From positions 1 through 64,000 of the forward strand of contig JAFZCU010000048.1 of NCBI GenBank assembly GCA_017556145.1: a stretch of DNA of 64,000 nt, written 5' to 3'. Of the stretch, positions 34,972-46,200 are shown piece by piece (the first letter of the stretch is position 1; every line of letters begins with the position of its first letter). The notes below the pieces were generated by a model that was not told the DNA's origin, did not search any database, and saw nothing but the letters and a program-made list of their open reading frames with translations. Both the position numbers and the translations under genes were made by a program. The stretch comes from Prevotella sp. (GTDB lineage Bacteria > Bacteroidota > Bacteroidia > Bacteroidales > Bacteroidaceae).

Positions 34972-36480
34972 AGGCGTAGGGATATTCTTGTGATTCTTCT
35001 GTCGCTGCTCGTCACATTGACAGTAGCGGCAGAGGATAGTCTTCATCCCATGGGGTGCAGACGAGGAAAATCTCGTCCTTCGACGGTTCTGCGTCGTGGT
35101 CAGCATCCAGCTGAGCAATGTGGCGGTGATTTCTATCATGGTACCCGCCACCAGCTCGTGGTACTTACATCGTTCAAGGATCGATTATTCGGGGGAAATG
35201 AGCGTGCGACTCTCGAGCAGTGGGAAAAGATATTCAATGCCCCTAATCTCTCGGAGGCGCCGTTCTATGGTTCCATACACGACTATTTCTATGCCCAGAG
35301 CTATGGCGATTTTAATGTGGTCTTTGATTTGCAGTATGTCCAGCTTGCCGACTCGTGTAAGAAATATCGCAGTACATTAACGGAAGACGAGAATTCCCAA
35401 TACATGGTGGATGAGGCGCTCGATGTGCTACTGACGCGTGACATCGACTGGAGCCTCTATGACTGGAATGGCGATGGCTATATCAACCAGTTGCTTTTCG
35501 TCTATGCTGGGAAAGGCAGCTCCTATGGCGGCTTTGGTGGTGACACTAATTCCATCTGGCCCCATCAGTGGAGGCTCAGTGAGCATCTGAACCTGATGAC
35601 AGCAGAGCCTAATGATTTCCGTGATGCCCGTTCGTTCGACAGTGACGGAGTGACCTATACCGTCGATGTCTATTGTGCTGTGCAGGAGAGAGACTCCAAG
35701 AATGGATACGGCTCCTTTGGAACTATCTGCCACGAATATACCCATTGTTTCGGATTCCCCGATTTCTATGACGGATCAACGAAGTACGTGGGTAAGTGGG
35801 ATCTGATGGACTATGGCAATATGGCGGGTGATGGCTTTTGTCCCACCAGCTACTCTGCCCATGAGCGTTGGATGATGGGATGGCTTACCCCTATAGAACT
35901 TACAGAACCTGTGACGGTCACCGATATCCCCCCCCTCAGTGAGGAAGGAAGGGCCTATCTGATTCGTAATGACGACTATCCTAATGAATACTATATTGTG
36001 GAGAATCGTCAGCGCTCCCAGTTCGATGCACAGTTGCCTGGTACAGGGGTTACCATCTTCCATATCGATTATGACGAGTCGCTATGGACGAGTTATTATA
36101 TGATGCCCAATAACCCTAACAGTCTGCATTATTCCATGTTTCCTGCCAACAACAAGGCCTCTACCTATTATCTTTCTGATTGGGCTTATCCCTATCAGGA
36201 CAATATCAGTCTGACTGACAGTTCGCTGCCTCCAGCCCAATTATGGCATCCACGTTCTGATAACATCTTCATGATGTCGAAACCTCTGACTAACATCGCT
36301 GTCAATAGCGACGGCCTGGCATCGTTCGACTTCATGAAAGAACCGTCGGCGATTCAGATTGTGGATGGCTCCGCTGTTCAGACACAGCGATGGTATGATC
36401 TGCTGGGACGTCAATTGCCAGATTATCCTCTGCAAAAGGGACTTTATTTTTATTATGGTCGTAAGATAGTTGTAAGATGA
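34966..36480 (+). CDS. M6 family metalloprotease, secreted (first of pair)
   Basis: A zinc protease of the immune inhibitor A type. I take the GTG at 34966 because it directly gives a signal peptide (MNRRRDILVILLSLLVTLTVAA); an ATG at 34945 lies inside the fumarase gene. The zinc site HEYTH is near residue 256 in GTICHEYTHCFGFPDFYDG, followed by WDLMDYGN, a Met-turn-like segment. The tail RWYDLLGRQLPDYPLQKGLYFYYGRKIVVR looks like a type IX sorting tail, so the protein is probably released or anchored on the surface. 504 aa. The 3' end overlaps the next M6 gene by 4 nt. Confidence 0.88.
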   Translation: MNRRRDILVILLSLLVTLTVAAEDSLHPMGCRRGKSRPSTVLRRGQHPAEQCGGDFYHGTRHQLVVLTSFKDRLFGGNERATLEQWEKIFNAPNLSEAPFYGSIHDYFYAQSYGDFNVVFDLQYVQLADSCKKYRSTLTEDENSQYMVDEALDVLLTRDIDWSLYDWNGDGYINQLLFVYAGKGSSYGGFGGDTNSIWPHQWRLSEHLNLMTAEPNDFRDARSFDSDGVTYTVDVYCAVQERDSKNGYGSFGTICHEYTHCFGFPDFYDGSTKYVGKWDLMDYGNMAGDGFCPTSYSAHERWMMGWLTPIELTEPVTVTDIPPLSEEGRAYLIRNDDYPNEYYIVENRQRSQFDAQLPGTGVTIFHIDYDESLWTSYYMMPNNPNSLHYSMFPANNKASTYYLSDWAYPYQDNISLTDSSLPPAQLWHPRSDNIFMMSKPLTNIAVNSDGLASFDFMKEPSAIQIVDGSAVQTQRWYDLLGRQLPDYPLQKGLYFYYGRKIVVR

Positions 36481-37988
36481 GGAAGTTGCTATTCATCCTT
36501 GCCCTTGGAATACTTGTGTCTTCCGCCTATGCAGGAGGCTATAAGACGCACCACATGCGCGATGGTTCGGTATTGAGTTTTGAGCGTCATGAGGTGGTAA
36601 CTCCCATAGGGAGTTTACCCGCAGAACCATGGGATGCCAACAAGGTCTATCGTGTGCCTGTGATATTATTCTCGTTCGTCGATTGTGATTTCAGTTGTGA
36701 GGATCCTAAAGTGTTCTATGATCGAATGTTCAATGAGCCCGGATATAATCTTGGTGGGGGCCCTGGCTGCGTGGCCGATTATTATCGCGACCAGTCTCGT
36801 GGCCAATTCAATGTCCAGTTTGATATCATCGGTCCCGTAAAATTGTCATCGGAACAAAAGATTGCCGGAGGTGGTTATAACAGTGGCAGGTCACAGTTCT
36901 ATGAGGCAGTGGAGGCTGTTGACGCTCAGGTGGATTTTTCAGATTACGATTGGAATGGCGATCGCAAGGTGCCTGCAGTCATCTTTATCTATGCCGGCTA
37001 TGGAGGTAATGAGTCTGCCAAGGTCGTAGTAGGGTGCATTCATCCTAATACGGGCTCATTCAACAAGACCGTTGATGGTGTGAGACTCTCGTATTATTCC
37101 GCCAGCAACGAGATTTGGTCGAATAATCAATATTGTGGTATTGGTACCATCTGCCATGAGTATTGCCATACCTTTGGCATTCCCGATTTCTATCCTACTG
37201 CTGGCGATGAATTCTCTGTGCTTGATGAATGGGACCTGATGGATGGTGGTTGTTACGCTGGCGACGGCTGGTGTCCTGTCAATCTCTCTATTCACGAACG
37301 GGAACTAATGAAATGGCAGTCACCTGTCGACCTCACTGTCTCTACCGATATCACCGATATGCCGTCTTTCGATGAGAGCGGTGTTGCTTACCGCATTGTC
37401 AACGAAGCCCATTCCTCAGAGTATTATCTGCTTGAGAATCGTCAGCAGACGGGGTGGGACCTGATGTTGCCAGGTCATGGCCTGTTGATCTCGCATGTCG
37501 ACTACCTACAATCTGCCTGGAGCAGTGTCACTGTGAATAATACCCCCAGTCACCATCGCTTCGATTATTTCCATGCCGACGGTCTCGACTTCAACTATTA
37601 CGAAAGTCTTTATGGCAAAGCGAACAGACGTGACGAAAATGGCCGCAGCATCCGTCTGAAGGGTACGGCCTATCCCTATACCGATGCCGATGGAACGGTT
37701 CACGATGCTCTCACGGATACCACCTTACCAGCAGCATCGCTGTTTCACGCCAATACTGACGGCAACCTTTTTATGGGCAAGCCTATCACGCAGATCCGCG
37801 AAAACAATGGTTTGATCAGTTTTCATTTCTCTGATACGCCTGATGCCATCACACCCCTCTCTACGGAGGCTGTCCCCGTTGCCGTTTACGACCTGCGTGG
37901 GCATGCTCTGCCGCTTGGTAATGCCCTGTCCCCAGGCATTTATATCATCAAATACGCCAATGGTGTCACAAAAAAGGTCTTTCGCTAA
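36477..37988 (+). CDS. M6 family metalloprotease, secreted (second of pair)
   Basis: 503 aa with signal peptide MRKLLFILALGILVSSAYA. Paralogue of the preceding gene: HEYCH near residue 227 (GTICHEYCHTFGIPDFYP), then DEWDLMDGGCYAGDGWCPVNLSIHE. It shares DWNGD and the ENRQQTGWDxxLPGxG block. The tail VYDLRGHALPLG...[17 protein letters not shown] is a sorting-tail variant. ATGA overlap with the first M6 gene implies coupled translation. Its last codons (V-F-R-stop) form half of a hairpin shared with the end of clpB on the other strand. Confidence 0.88.
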   Translation: MRKLLFILALGILVSSAYAGGYKTHHMRDGSVLSFERHEVVTPIGSLPAEPWDANKVYRVPVILFSFVDCDFSCEDPKVFYDRMFNEPGYNLGGGPGCVADYYRDQSRGQFNVQFDIIGPVKLSSEQKIAGGGYNSGRSQFYEAVEAVDAQVDFSDYDWNGDRKVPAVIFIYAGYGGNESAKVVVGCIHPNTGSFNKTVDGVRLSYYSASNEIWSNNQYCGIGTICHEYCHTFGIPDFYPTAGDEFSVLDEWDLMDGGCYAGDGWCPVNLSIHERELMKWQSPVDLTVSTDITDMPSFDESGVAYRIVNEAHSSEYYLLENRQQTGWDLMLPGHGLLISHVDYLQSAWSSVTVNNTPSHHRFDYFHADGLDFNYYESLYGKANRRDENGRSIRLKGTAYPYTDADGTVHDALTDTTLPAASLFHANTDGNLFMGKPITQIRENNGLISFHFSDTPDAITPLSTEAVPVAVYDLRGHALPLGNALSPGIYIIKYANGVTKKVFR

Positions 37989-38000
37989 TTGCGAAAGACC
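37976..38000. terminator. Hairpin shared by the overlapping 3' ends of M6 protease and clpB
   Basis: GGTCTTTCGC pairs perfectly with GCGAAAGACC around TAATT. On the minus strand it is followed by TTTTTTG, so it should terminate clpB transcription. On the plus strand there is no T run. Both stop codons lie within the loop and stem edge, and both proteins end with the Val-Phe-Arg codons encoded by the stem. Confidence 0.85.
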
Positions 38001-40492
38001 AATCCTTCTCCAAACTCATCGATGATGATCGGTTTTGAGCGATCCACCTCATCGGCGAGCAGTTTCTTTGATAGATCATTGAGCACGTATTGCTGGATGG
38101 CACGCTTCACGGGTCGTGCACCAAAGTCAGGATCATAGCCCTGCTCTGCGAGGTAGGCAATGGCCTGCGGTGTACACTCAAGCTTAATGCCCTGTGGCTC
38201 CAGCATATCCGTCACCTTCTTCATCTGTAAGCGAACCACATCGGCAATCTGCTCCTTCGTGAGCGGTGTGAAAGTGATAATCTCATCGATACGGTTCAGG
38301 AACTCCGGACGCATCGTTAACCGTAATTGCTCACGTGTGGCATTCGAGGTCATGATGATGATGGTGTTCTTGAAGTTTGCCGTACGTCCCTTATTGTCCG
38401 TCAGACGTCCGTCATCCAACACCTGCAATAGGATATTGAACACATCCTGATGAGCCTTTTCGATCTCGTCGAAGAGCACCACAGAATAGGGTTTACGTCT
38501 GACCGCCTCCGTCAACTGACCACCCTCGTCGTAGCCTACGTATCCAGGAGGTGCGCCAATCAGGCGTGACACGCTGTATTTCTCCTGATACTCACTCATA
38601 TCGATACGCGTCATCATCGTCTCGTCGTTAAACAGATAGTCGGCGAGCGTCTTGGCGAGTTCTGTCTTACCCACACCAGTCGTACCGAGGAAGATAAAGC
38701 TTGCAATCGGTCGCTTGGGATCCTGCAATCCTGCACGTGAACGACGTACGGCATCCGATACGGCAGTAATGGCCTCATCCTGACCAATCACACGCTTATG
38801 GAGTTCTTCCTCCAAATGGAGCAGTTTTTCGCGTTCACTCTGCATCATACGCGTCACGGGGATACCCGTCCAACGGCTTACCACCTCTGCGATATCGTCG
38901 GCCGTCACTTCCTCGCGCACCAGTGAGTCGCCGTTCTGGGCATTGGCCAGTTGTGCCTGAATCTGTTTGATATCGTCTTCGAGGGCCTTCAGCTTCGAGT
39001 AGCGGATTTCTGCCACCTTACCATAGTCGCCCTCGCGCTCAGCACGCTCAGCCTCGTATTTCAGACTCTCCATTTCCTGTTTGTCCTGCTGGATCTTATT
39101 CACCAGCTGGCGCTCGCCCTCCCACTTGGCACGGAACTGTGTCTCCTGCTCCTTCAGCTCAGCGATGTCCTTGTCGAGTTGGGCAATCTTTATATCATCG
39201 CCCTCGCGCTTAATGGCCTCGCGCTCAATTTCGAGCTGTGCCAGGCGTCGGGTGATTTCGTCGAGTTCCTCAGGCACGCTGTCTCGCTCCATACGCAATT
39301 TCGCTGCTGCCTCATCCATCAGGTCGATGGCCTTGTCAGGCAGGAATCTTTCTGAGATATATCTCTCTGAGAGTTGTACGGCTGCGATACAGGCATCATC
39401 CTGAATCCTCACTTTATGGTGGTTCTCATAGCGCTCTTTCAGACCTCTTAATATTGAGATGGCCGACAATTCATCGGGCTCATCCACCATCACTGTCTGG
39501 AATCGTCTTTCGAGGGCTTTGTCCTTCTCGAAATATTTCTGATATTCATTCAGTGTCGTAGCACCGATGGCGCGCAGTTCTCCACGAGCCAGTGCAGGCT
39601 TCAGAATATTGGCAGCATCCATTGCCCCCTCACCACCACCAGCACCTACCAGTGTGTGAATCTCGTCGATAAACAGGATGATGCGGCCTTCGGCTTTCGT
39701 TACCTCGTTGATGACACTCTTCAGGCGTTCCTCAAACTCACCCTTGTACTTGGCGCCGGCCACCAGCGCACCCATATCGAGAGAATACAGCTGTTTGTCT
39801 TTCAGGTTCTCTGGCACGTCGCCACGCACGATTCGTCCTGCGAGACCTTCCACGATGGCGGTCTTACCCGTACCAGGCTCACCGATCAGGATAGGGTTAT
39901 TCTTTGTTCTTCGCGAGAGAATCTGCAACAAACGACGTATTTCATCATCACGTCCGATTACAGGGTCGAGTTTTCCTTTGCGGGCAAGATCCACCAGATT
40001 CTTGGCGTATTTCTCGAGACTCTGATAGTTTTCGTCTGCCGATTGCGATTGCACCTTCTGCCCCTGGCGCAGTTCCTGGATGGCCTTCTGCATATCCTTT
40101 TCCGTGCAGCCTGCATCCTTCATGATGCGGCTTGCCGTCGAGTTCACGCTGAGCAGGGCCAAGAGTATCGGCTCCACACTGACGAATTCGTCGCCCATCT
40201 TCTGCGCCATATCCTGCGCACGTACAAGTACATTGTTACTATCGTTAGAGAGATAAGGTTGTCCGCCCTGTACCTTCGGCAAATGCTGGATCTCTTGTGA
40301 TACGAGCAGATCTATCTGTTGGGCGTTCACACCAAGTTTTTGGAAGATGAAGTTGGTCACGTCTTTGGCCTTCTCCATGATTCCCTTTAATATATGTACA
40401 GGTTCTATCACCTGCTGGCCATTCAGCTGGGCAGTATTCACCGCCTGTTGTACGGCCTCCTGTGCTTTGATTGTAAATTTGTCTAATGTCAT
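37985..40492 (-). CDS. clpB: ATP-dependent disaggregase ClpB
   Basis: An AAA+ hexameric chaperone that, with DnaK, pulls proteins out of aggregates. 835 aa, slightly shorter than the common 860. Order: N domain ([18 protein letters not shown]), NBD1 with Walker A GEPGTGKT, the coiled-coil M domain (about residues 400-510, rich in Lys, Glu and Gln), NBD2 with Walker A GTTGVGKT, and a C-terminal small domain. It has a perfect GGAGG eight bases before the ATG, unusual for Bacteroidetes, and that sequence can pair with an upstream CCTCC. Convergent with and overlapping the M6 gene by 4 nt. Confidence 0.97.
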   Translation of the reverse strand: MTLDKFTIKAQEAVQQAVNTAQLNGQQVIEPVHILKGIMEKAKDVTNFIFQKLGVNAQQIDLLVSQEIQHLPKVQGGQPYLSNDSNNVLVRAQDMAQKMGDEFVSVEPILLALLSVNSTASRIMKDAGCTEKDMQKAIQELRQGQKVQSQSADENYQSLEKYAKNLVDLARKGKLDPVIGRDDEIRRLLQILSRRTKNNPILIGEPGTGKTAIVEGLAGRIVRGDVPENLKDKQLYSLDMGALVAGAKYKGEFEERLKSVINEVTKAEGRIILFIDEIHTLVGAGGGEGAMDAANILKPALARGELRAIGATTLNEYQKYFEKDKALERRFQTVMVDEPDELSAISILRGLKERYENHHKVRIQDDACIAAVQLSERYISERFLPDKAIDLMDEAAAKLRMERDSVPEELDEITRRLAQLEIEREAIKREGDDIKIAQLDKDIAELKEQETQFRAKWEGERQLVNKIQQDKQEMESLKYEAERAEREGDYGKVAEIRYSKLKALEDDIKQIQAQLANAQNGDSLVREEVTADDIAEVVSRWTGIPVTRMMQSEREKLLHLEEELHKRVIGQDEAITAVSDAVRRSRAGLQDPKRPIASFIFLGTTGVGKTELAKTLADYLFNDETMMTRIDMSEYQEKYSVSRLIGAPPGYVGYDEGGQLTEAVRRKPYSVVLFDEIEKAHQDVFNILLQVLDDGRLTDNKGRTANFKNTIIIMTSNATREQLRLTMRPEFLNRIDEIITFTPLTKEQIADVVRLQMKKVTDMLEPQGIKLECTPQAIAYLAEQGYDPDFGARPVKRAIQQYVLNDLSKKLLADEVDRSKPIIIDEFGEGLVFRN

Positions 40493-40500
40493 AATTTGAT

Positions 40501-40529
40501 CCTCCTATGTTTTTATCTATTATCGGAGG
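40501..40529 (-). promoter_or_regulatory. Shine-Dalgarno-sequestering hairpin in the clpB leader (candidate RNA thermometer)
   Basis: On the minus strand CCTCC (40529-40525) can pair with the ribosome binding site GGAGG (40505-40501) across a 19-nt A/T-rich loop. The GGAGG is 8 nt from the ATG. Opening on heating would expose it. Pairing is seen in the sequence; a thermosensor role is inference. Confidence 0.4.
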
Positions 40530-40559
40530 CTCAAACACTGTGCCGTTAGCTCTGAATAC

Positions 40560-40591
40560 GACAAAATGGCGGAAAACTCCGCCATTTTGTC
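40560..40591. other. Perfect 14-bp hairpin between GH94 and clpB
   Basis: GACAAAATGGCGGA pairs exactly with TCCGCCATTTTGTC around AAAC. It lies downstream of the GH94 stop and upstream of clpB, both on the minus strand. No T run follows on the minus strand, so it may be an unusual terminator, an mRNA-stabilising end, or an operator for clpB. It is not a CIRCE element. Confidence 0.6.
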
Positions 40592-40648
40592 TGTTGAAGC
40601 AGGTCTTACTGGATAGACGAGTCCTACTAGTTTTGCCAGAAAAGGCTG

Positions 40649-43111
40649 TTACATCGTCACCTCTACGGTATGCTTACCGGCAGAGTAGGGGATAACGGTT
40701 CCATCGATGAGCTGACCATCGAGTGTGATGGTCTTGACACCCTTTTGAGAGCCGTTCGGATGGATGGTGATTTCATATTCTGCCTCGCGGAACTTACGGC
40801 TAACGGTATAGTCAGATGCCGTTTCAGGCAGACATGGGTCGATGCGGATTCCATCGTAGTCGGGCTTGATGCCGAGGATGAATTCGCTGACGGTGTACCA
40901 CATCCAGGCAGCAGTACCCGTGAGCCAGGAGTTCTTACCCTCACCAGGACGGAAGGCATCCTTACCGGCAACCATCTGACAGTTCACGTAAGGCTCCACC
41001 TTATGCAGCGTCTGGTATTTCTCCTCGACGTATGAGGGGAGAATCTTGGCATAGTGGCTCCAGGCATCGTTGCCGCGACCTGCAATACACTCACCGATGA
41101 TAACCCAAGGATTATTGTGGCAGAAGATACCTGCATTCTCCTTGTAGCCCTCAGGATAAGAGGAGATTTCTCCATATTCATAGATATACTTGGTGAAGGC
41201 GGGGTTGTTGAGCACCATACCGTGTTCACACTCGAGGTACTTCTTACAGGAGTCGAGCGATTTGGCTACCATACCCTCTTCAGCACCGATTTCAGCCATT
41301 GTACACCAGCCTTGACTCTCGATGAAGATCTTGGCTTCCTCGCACTCGTTAGAACCGATCTTTCGGCCATAGAAATCGTAGGCGCGGAGATACCACTCGC
41401 CATCCCAACCATGCTTCTTCACAGCCTCGATCATGGCATCGACGGCTTTTCGCATACGGGCGGCCTCGTCTGAGTACTTGGAATTATCGGAGTACTCAGA
41501 GAGTTTCTGGCAGAGGGCGACATAATCCTTGCCAGTAACCACGAATAAGCCTGCAATCATCAGCGATTCGGCCTTGGTGCCTTCAGAGACATTCTCCGTG
41601 GTCTGGAAACTCTCGTTAGGATCCCATGAGAAGCAGTTGAGGTTGAGGCAGTCGTTCCAGTCGGCACGTCCGATAAGTGGCAATAAGTGGGGACCGAGGT
41701 TCTTGATGACGTGATCCATCGAGATTTTCAGGTGCTCGAAGAGTGTGACTTCGCTACCGGGCTGGTTGTCGAAGGGTACCATCTCATCGAGGATTGAGAA
41801 ATCGCCAGTCTCCTTGATGTAAGCCACCGTTCCGAAGATAAGCCAGCAGGGATCATCGTTGAATCCACCGCCAATGTCGTTGTTGCCTCGCTTGGTAAGA
41901 GGCTGGTACTGGTGGTAGCAGCCGCCATCGGGGAACTGGGTAGAGGCGATGTCGATGATGCGTTGGCGGGCGCGTGGGGGAATCTGATGCACAAAGCCCA
42001 CAAGGTCCTGATTCGAATCGCGGAAGCCCATACCACGACCAACGCCACTCTCGAAGAACGAGGCACTGCGAGAGAAGTTGAAGGTGACCATACACTGGTA
42101 TTGGTTCCAGATGTTCACCATTCGGTCGAGTTTATCGTTGCCCGTACGTACCTTATATATATTAAGCAGGGCCTCCCAATACTCGCAGAGTTCTGCAAAA
42201 GCCTTATCCACCTTTTCTGTGGTGTCGAGCTCAGCGATAAGCGCGTGAGCTTTCTTTTTGTTGATGACCTGAGGCGCTGCGAATTTCTCATCCTGCTCGT
42301 TTTCAATATAGCCCAGCAGGAATACGAAATCCTTAGATTCACCTGGCTTGAGCGTCACTTCAATATAGTGCGAAGCAATGGGACTCCATCCGTGTGCGTG
42401 AGAATTGCGAGGTTTCCCCTCCATCACGGCCTGCGGATCAGCAAACTCATTATACAATCCGACAAACGTCTCGCGGTCGGTGTCGAAGCCCTGGATAGGC
42501 GCATTCACATGATAGAAGGCATAATGGTTGCGACGCTCACGATACTCCGTCTTATGATAGATGGTGCTACCCTCGATCTCAACCTCGCCCGTTGAGAAGT
42601 TTCGCTGGAAGTTCTCCATATCGGTAGCAGCATTCCAGAGGCACCACTCCTCGAACGAGAAGAGTTTTAAGCTTTTTATCTCAGAAGACTCATTCTTCAA
42701 CGTCAGCTTCTGTACCTCAGCCCACTTCTTCAGGGGTACGAAGAAGAGTACGCTGGCCTCCACACCATTCTTACGACCTGTGATACGGGTGTAGCTCATG
42801 CCATGACGGCACTCATAGAAGTCGAGCGGTGTCTTGCAAGGCTTCCATCCCGGGTTCCAGACGGTGTCGCCATCCTTGATATAGAAATAGCGGCCACCAT
42901 TGTCCATCGGCACGTTGTTATAGCGATAGCGCGTGATGCGGCGGAACTTGGCATCTTTATAGAAGCTATAACCACCTGCGGTGTTACTGATTAAAGAGAA
43001 AAAGTCCTCGTTGCCCAGATAGTTGATCCAGGGCCAAGGTGTCTGCGGGTCTGTAATGACATACTCGCGATGCTGGTCGTCGAAATGACCGTAACGTTTC
43101 TGTTGTTCCAT
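40649..43111 (-). CDS. GH94 cellobiose phosphorylase
   Basis: Splits cellobiose with phosphate into glucose-1-phosphate and glucose in the cytoplasm, saving one ATP. No signal peptide. From [12 protein letters not shown] it is 820 aa. N-terminal beta-sandwich signature: [17 protein letters not shown] and [21 protein letters not shown], which is closer to cellobiose than to chitobiose phosphorylases as I recall them. The catalytic acid is in [13 protein letters not shown], in the (alpha/alpha)6 barrel. A longer start at 43147 would overlap its own -7 box. Divergent from the SusC gene, with back-to-back promoters. Confidence 0.95.
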   Translation of the reverse strand: MEQQKRYGHFDDQHREYVITDPQTPWPWINYLGNEDFFSLISNTAGGYSFYKDAKFRRITRYRYNNVPMDNGGRYFYIKDGDTVWNPGWKPCKTPLDFYECRHGMSYTRITGRKNGVEASVLFFVPLKKWAEVQKLTLKNESSEIKSLKLFSFEEWCLWNAATDMENFQRNFSTGEVEIEGSTIYHKTEYRERRNHYAFYHVNAPIQGFDTDRETFVGLYNEFADPQAVMEGKPRNSHAHGWSPIASHYIEVTLKPGESKDFVFLLGYIENEQDEKFAAPQVINKKKAHALIAELDTTEKVDKAFAELCEYWEALLNIYKVRTGNDKLDRMVNIWNQYQCMVTFNFSRSASFFESGVGRGMGFRDSNQDLVGFVHQIPPRARQRIIDIASTQFPDGGCYHQYQPLTKRGNNDIGGGFNDDPCWLIFGTVAYIKETGDFSILDEMVPFDNQPGSEVTLFEHLKISMDHVIKNLGPHLLPLIGRADWNDCLNLNCFSWDPNESFQTTENVSEGTKAESLMIAGLFVVTGKDYVALCQKLSEYSDNSKYSDEAARMRKAVDAMIEAVKKHGWDGEWYLRAYDFYGRKIGSNECEEAKIFIESQGWCTMAEIGAEEGMVAKSLDSCKKYLECEHGMVLNNPAFTKYIYEYGEISSYPEGYKENAGIFCHNNPWVIIGECIAGRGNDAWSHYAKILPSYVEEKYQTLHKVEPYVNCQMVAGKDAFRPGEGKNSWLTGTAAWMWYTVSEFILGIKPDYDGIRIDPCLPETASDYTVSRKFREAEYEITIHPNGSQKGVKTITLDGQLIDGTVIPYSAGKHTVEVTM

Positions 43112-43144
43112 ATTTTTAAGATTGTTTTTTGTTGTATCTGCTTG

Positions 43145-43152
43145 CAAAGATA
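43145..43152 (-). promoter_or_regulatory. -7 promoter box of the GH94 gene
   Basis: TATCTTTG on the minus strand with TTTG (CGTTTTGTTG) upstream. It lies 33 nt before the ATG at 43111. Confidence 0.7.
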
Positions 43153-43215
43153 CAACAAAACGTGTAAAAAACCAACACTTTTATGAAATTATTTGTGTTT
43201 TGGGATATTTTTAAT

Positions 43216-43223
43216 TACCTTTG
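43216..43223 (+). promoter_or_regulatory. -7 promoter box of the first SusC operon
   Basis: TACCTTTG with TTTG about 25 nt upstream (near 43191). It shares the 160-bp region with the divergent GH94 promoter, so one regulator could affect both. The leader to the ATG at 43270 is about 45 nt. Confidence 0.75.
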
Positions 43224-43269
43224 CACTCTCTGTGTAGACTTTATAGTAACTATTTTAATAACCATATTT

Positions 43270-46200
43270 ATGATGAAAAGACTTAGTTTGATTCTCGCCG
43301 GCCTTTTCCTATACATGGGATTGGCATTGGCACAAACGAAGGTTACGGGAACCGTCATCTCTCAGGAAGACGGCGAGCCCGTCATCGGAGCCTCGGTAGT
43401 TATCCAAGGCTCTAAGACGGGTGTCGTTACCGACGTGAACGGACAGTTCTCCCTTTCAGTACCTGAAGGGAATAAGATTGTCATCAGTTACATTGGCATG
43501 AAGACGGAGACCGTCACGCCACGCGATGGCATGAAGGTGACGTTGGCTCCTGACGGCCAGTCACTTGCCGAAGTCGTGGTGACGGGTATGCAGAAGGTGG
43601 ACAAACGTTTGTTTACCGGCTCCACTACGAAGATTTCCGCTGCTGAGGCGAAGATCGACGGTATGGCCGACATCTCCCGTTCGCTGGAAGGTCGTGCTGC
43701 CGGTGTGTCTGTGCAGAACGTGTCAGGTACCTTTGGTACGGCTCCGAAAATCCGCGTGCGTGGTGCTACTTCTATCTATGGTAACTCCAAGCCTCTGTGG
43801 GTGGTTGACGGTGTAATCATGGAGGATGTGACAGATGTATCTGCCGACGATCTGTCGAGCGGTGATGCCAATACGCTGATTTCCAGTGCCATTGCCGGTC
43901 TGAACTCAGATGATATCGAGACCTTCGATATCCTGAAGGATGGTAGTGCTACCTCCATCTACGGTGCGCGCGCTATGGCTGGTGTGATCGTTATCACCAC
44001 CAAGAAGGGTAAGCAGGGCCAGGCCCGCATCTCGTATACAGGTGAGTATACCATGCGTCTGAAACCCAGCTATTCCACATTTAACATCATGAACTCTCAG
44101 GATCAGATGGGTATCTATCAGGAAATGCAGCAGAAGGGTTATCTGAACTATGCTGAAACCTCTAATGCGGCATCGAGTGGTGTCTACGGAAAGATGTACC
44201 AGCTGATTACCGAGTACGATGCCACGTCTGGACAGTTCGGATTGGCCAATACTGCCGAGGCTCGCGCTGATTACCTGCGTCAGGCAGAGTATCGTAATAC
44301 CGACTGGTTCGATGAGTTATTCTCTAACGCCATCCAGCACAACCATTCTGTCAGCATCTCTACAGGTTCGGAGAAGTCGCAGACCTATGCCTCTGTATCC
44401 GCAATGTTCGACCCGGGATGGACCAAGCAGTCTAAGGTGGAGCGTTATACCGCCAACCTGAACAACACGTTCAATATCTCGAAGCAGCTGACCTTCAACA
44501 TGATTGCCAACAGCAGCATCCGTAAGCAGCGTGCCCCTGGTACTTTGTCTGCCGAGACCGATGTGGTCAGTGGAGAGGTACACCGCTCATTCGATATCAA
44601 CCCCTATTCCTATGCGCTGAATACCTCTCGTGCCCTCGACCGTGACACTTATTACACACGTAACTATGCGCCGTTCAACATCATGCACGAGTTGGAAAAC
44701 AACTATATCGATGTGGAAGTGTTTGATATCCGCGTTCAGGGAGAGTTGCGATGGAAGCCTATACGCAAAATGGAATTGGCAGCCTTGGGGGCCGTGAAGT
44801 TCAACCAGTCAACCCAGAACCATTCCATTCTTGATGACTCGAACCAGGCTATGGCTTATCGCGCTATGCCCACTTCGACCATCCGTAAAAACAATCCCTT
44901 CCTCTATACTGACCCTGATAACCCCTACGCACTGCCTGTAACGGTGCTGCCTTATGGTGGTATCTACAATAAGACCACCAACAAGATGAGTGCTTGGGAC
45001 TTCCGTGCTACGGCTTCATATAATGATGTCTACGCCGACGACCACATCGTCAATCTCTATGGAGGTATGGAGGTGAACAATATCGACCGTACTTACGACT
45101 GGTTCCGCGGTTGGGGTATGCAGTACTCGCTTGGTGAGATAGCCAACTATGCCTATGAGGTGTTCAAGAAGGGTGCTGAGGAGAATACCCAGTACTATAA
45201 ACTTGAGAATACCCACGAGCGTCGCGCTGCCTTCTTCGGAACAGCCACTTATTCCTATAAGGGACGTTATACAGTGAACGGTACCATCCGTTATGAGGGC
45301 TCCAATAAGCTGGGTAAGAGCCGCGATTCCCGCTGGCTGCCCACCTGGAACGTGTCTGGCGCCTGGAATGCACACGAGGAGCCTTGGTTCGAGAAAAGGT
45401 TCCGCAACATCCTGAGCCACGCCACCCTGAAGGCTTCTTACTCTCTGACGGCTGAGAGCGGCCCGAGCTGGGTTACCAACTCGCTGCCCGTTATCACGAG
45501 CTACAACCCCTGGCGCCCATTCTCTGGTGTACGTGAAAGCGGACTTGAGGAGAGCGACCGCGCCAATGGCGAGCTGACTTTCGAAAAGAAGCATGAACTG
45601 AACCTCGGTTTCCAGTTGGGCTTCTTCGACAACCGCATCAACTTCGAGTTCGACTGGTACAAGCGTAACAACTACGACCTGATTGGTATTGTGAACACAC
45701 AGATGGGCGGACAGAAGTATGGTAACGTGGCTTCCATGAAGTCGAATGGTGTTGAGATGAGTTTGACAACCACCAACATCAAGACAAGCGACTTCACCTG
45801 GACCACCAACATCATCTACTCTCACACCCATAACGAAGTGACGAAGCTGGAGAACAACCAGCGTGTTATCGACCTCATCACGGGTAGCGGTTTCACAATG
45901 GAGGGCTATCCCGTACGTTCGCTGTTCAGCATCCCATTCAAGGGTCTGACCAACGAGGGTCTGCCACTCTTCCTCGACCAGGATGGCGAGATTACCTCTA
46001 CTGGTATCTATTTCCAGACCCGTGAGAAGGAGAAGATGGACTTCCTGGAGTACAGCGGATCTGTTGATCCCACCGATGTGGGTTCGTTAGGCAACCTGTT
46101 CAAGTACAAGAGCCTGAGTCTGAATGTGTTTATTACCTATTCTTTCGGCAACGTCGTACGTCTGGATCCAGTGTTTAAGAATGTGTATAACGACCTGAAC

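Noticed and set aside
40524..40591. CIRCE heat-shock operator before clpB
   Set aside because: The inverted repeat sequence and spacing do not match TTAGCACTC-N9-GAGTGCTAA.
43183..43269. Longer N terminus for the first SusC
   Set aside because: The extra 29 codons span the promoter box and lack a signal peptide, while MMKRLSL begins a normal one.
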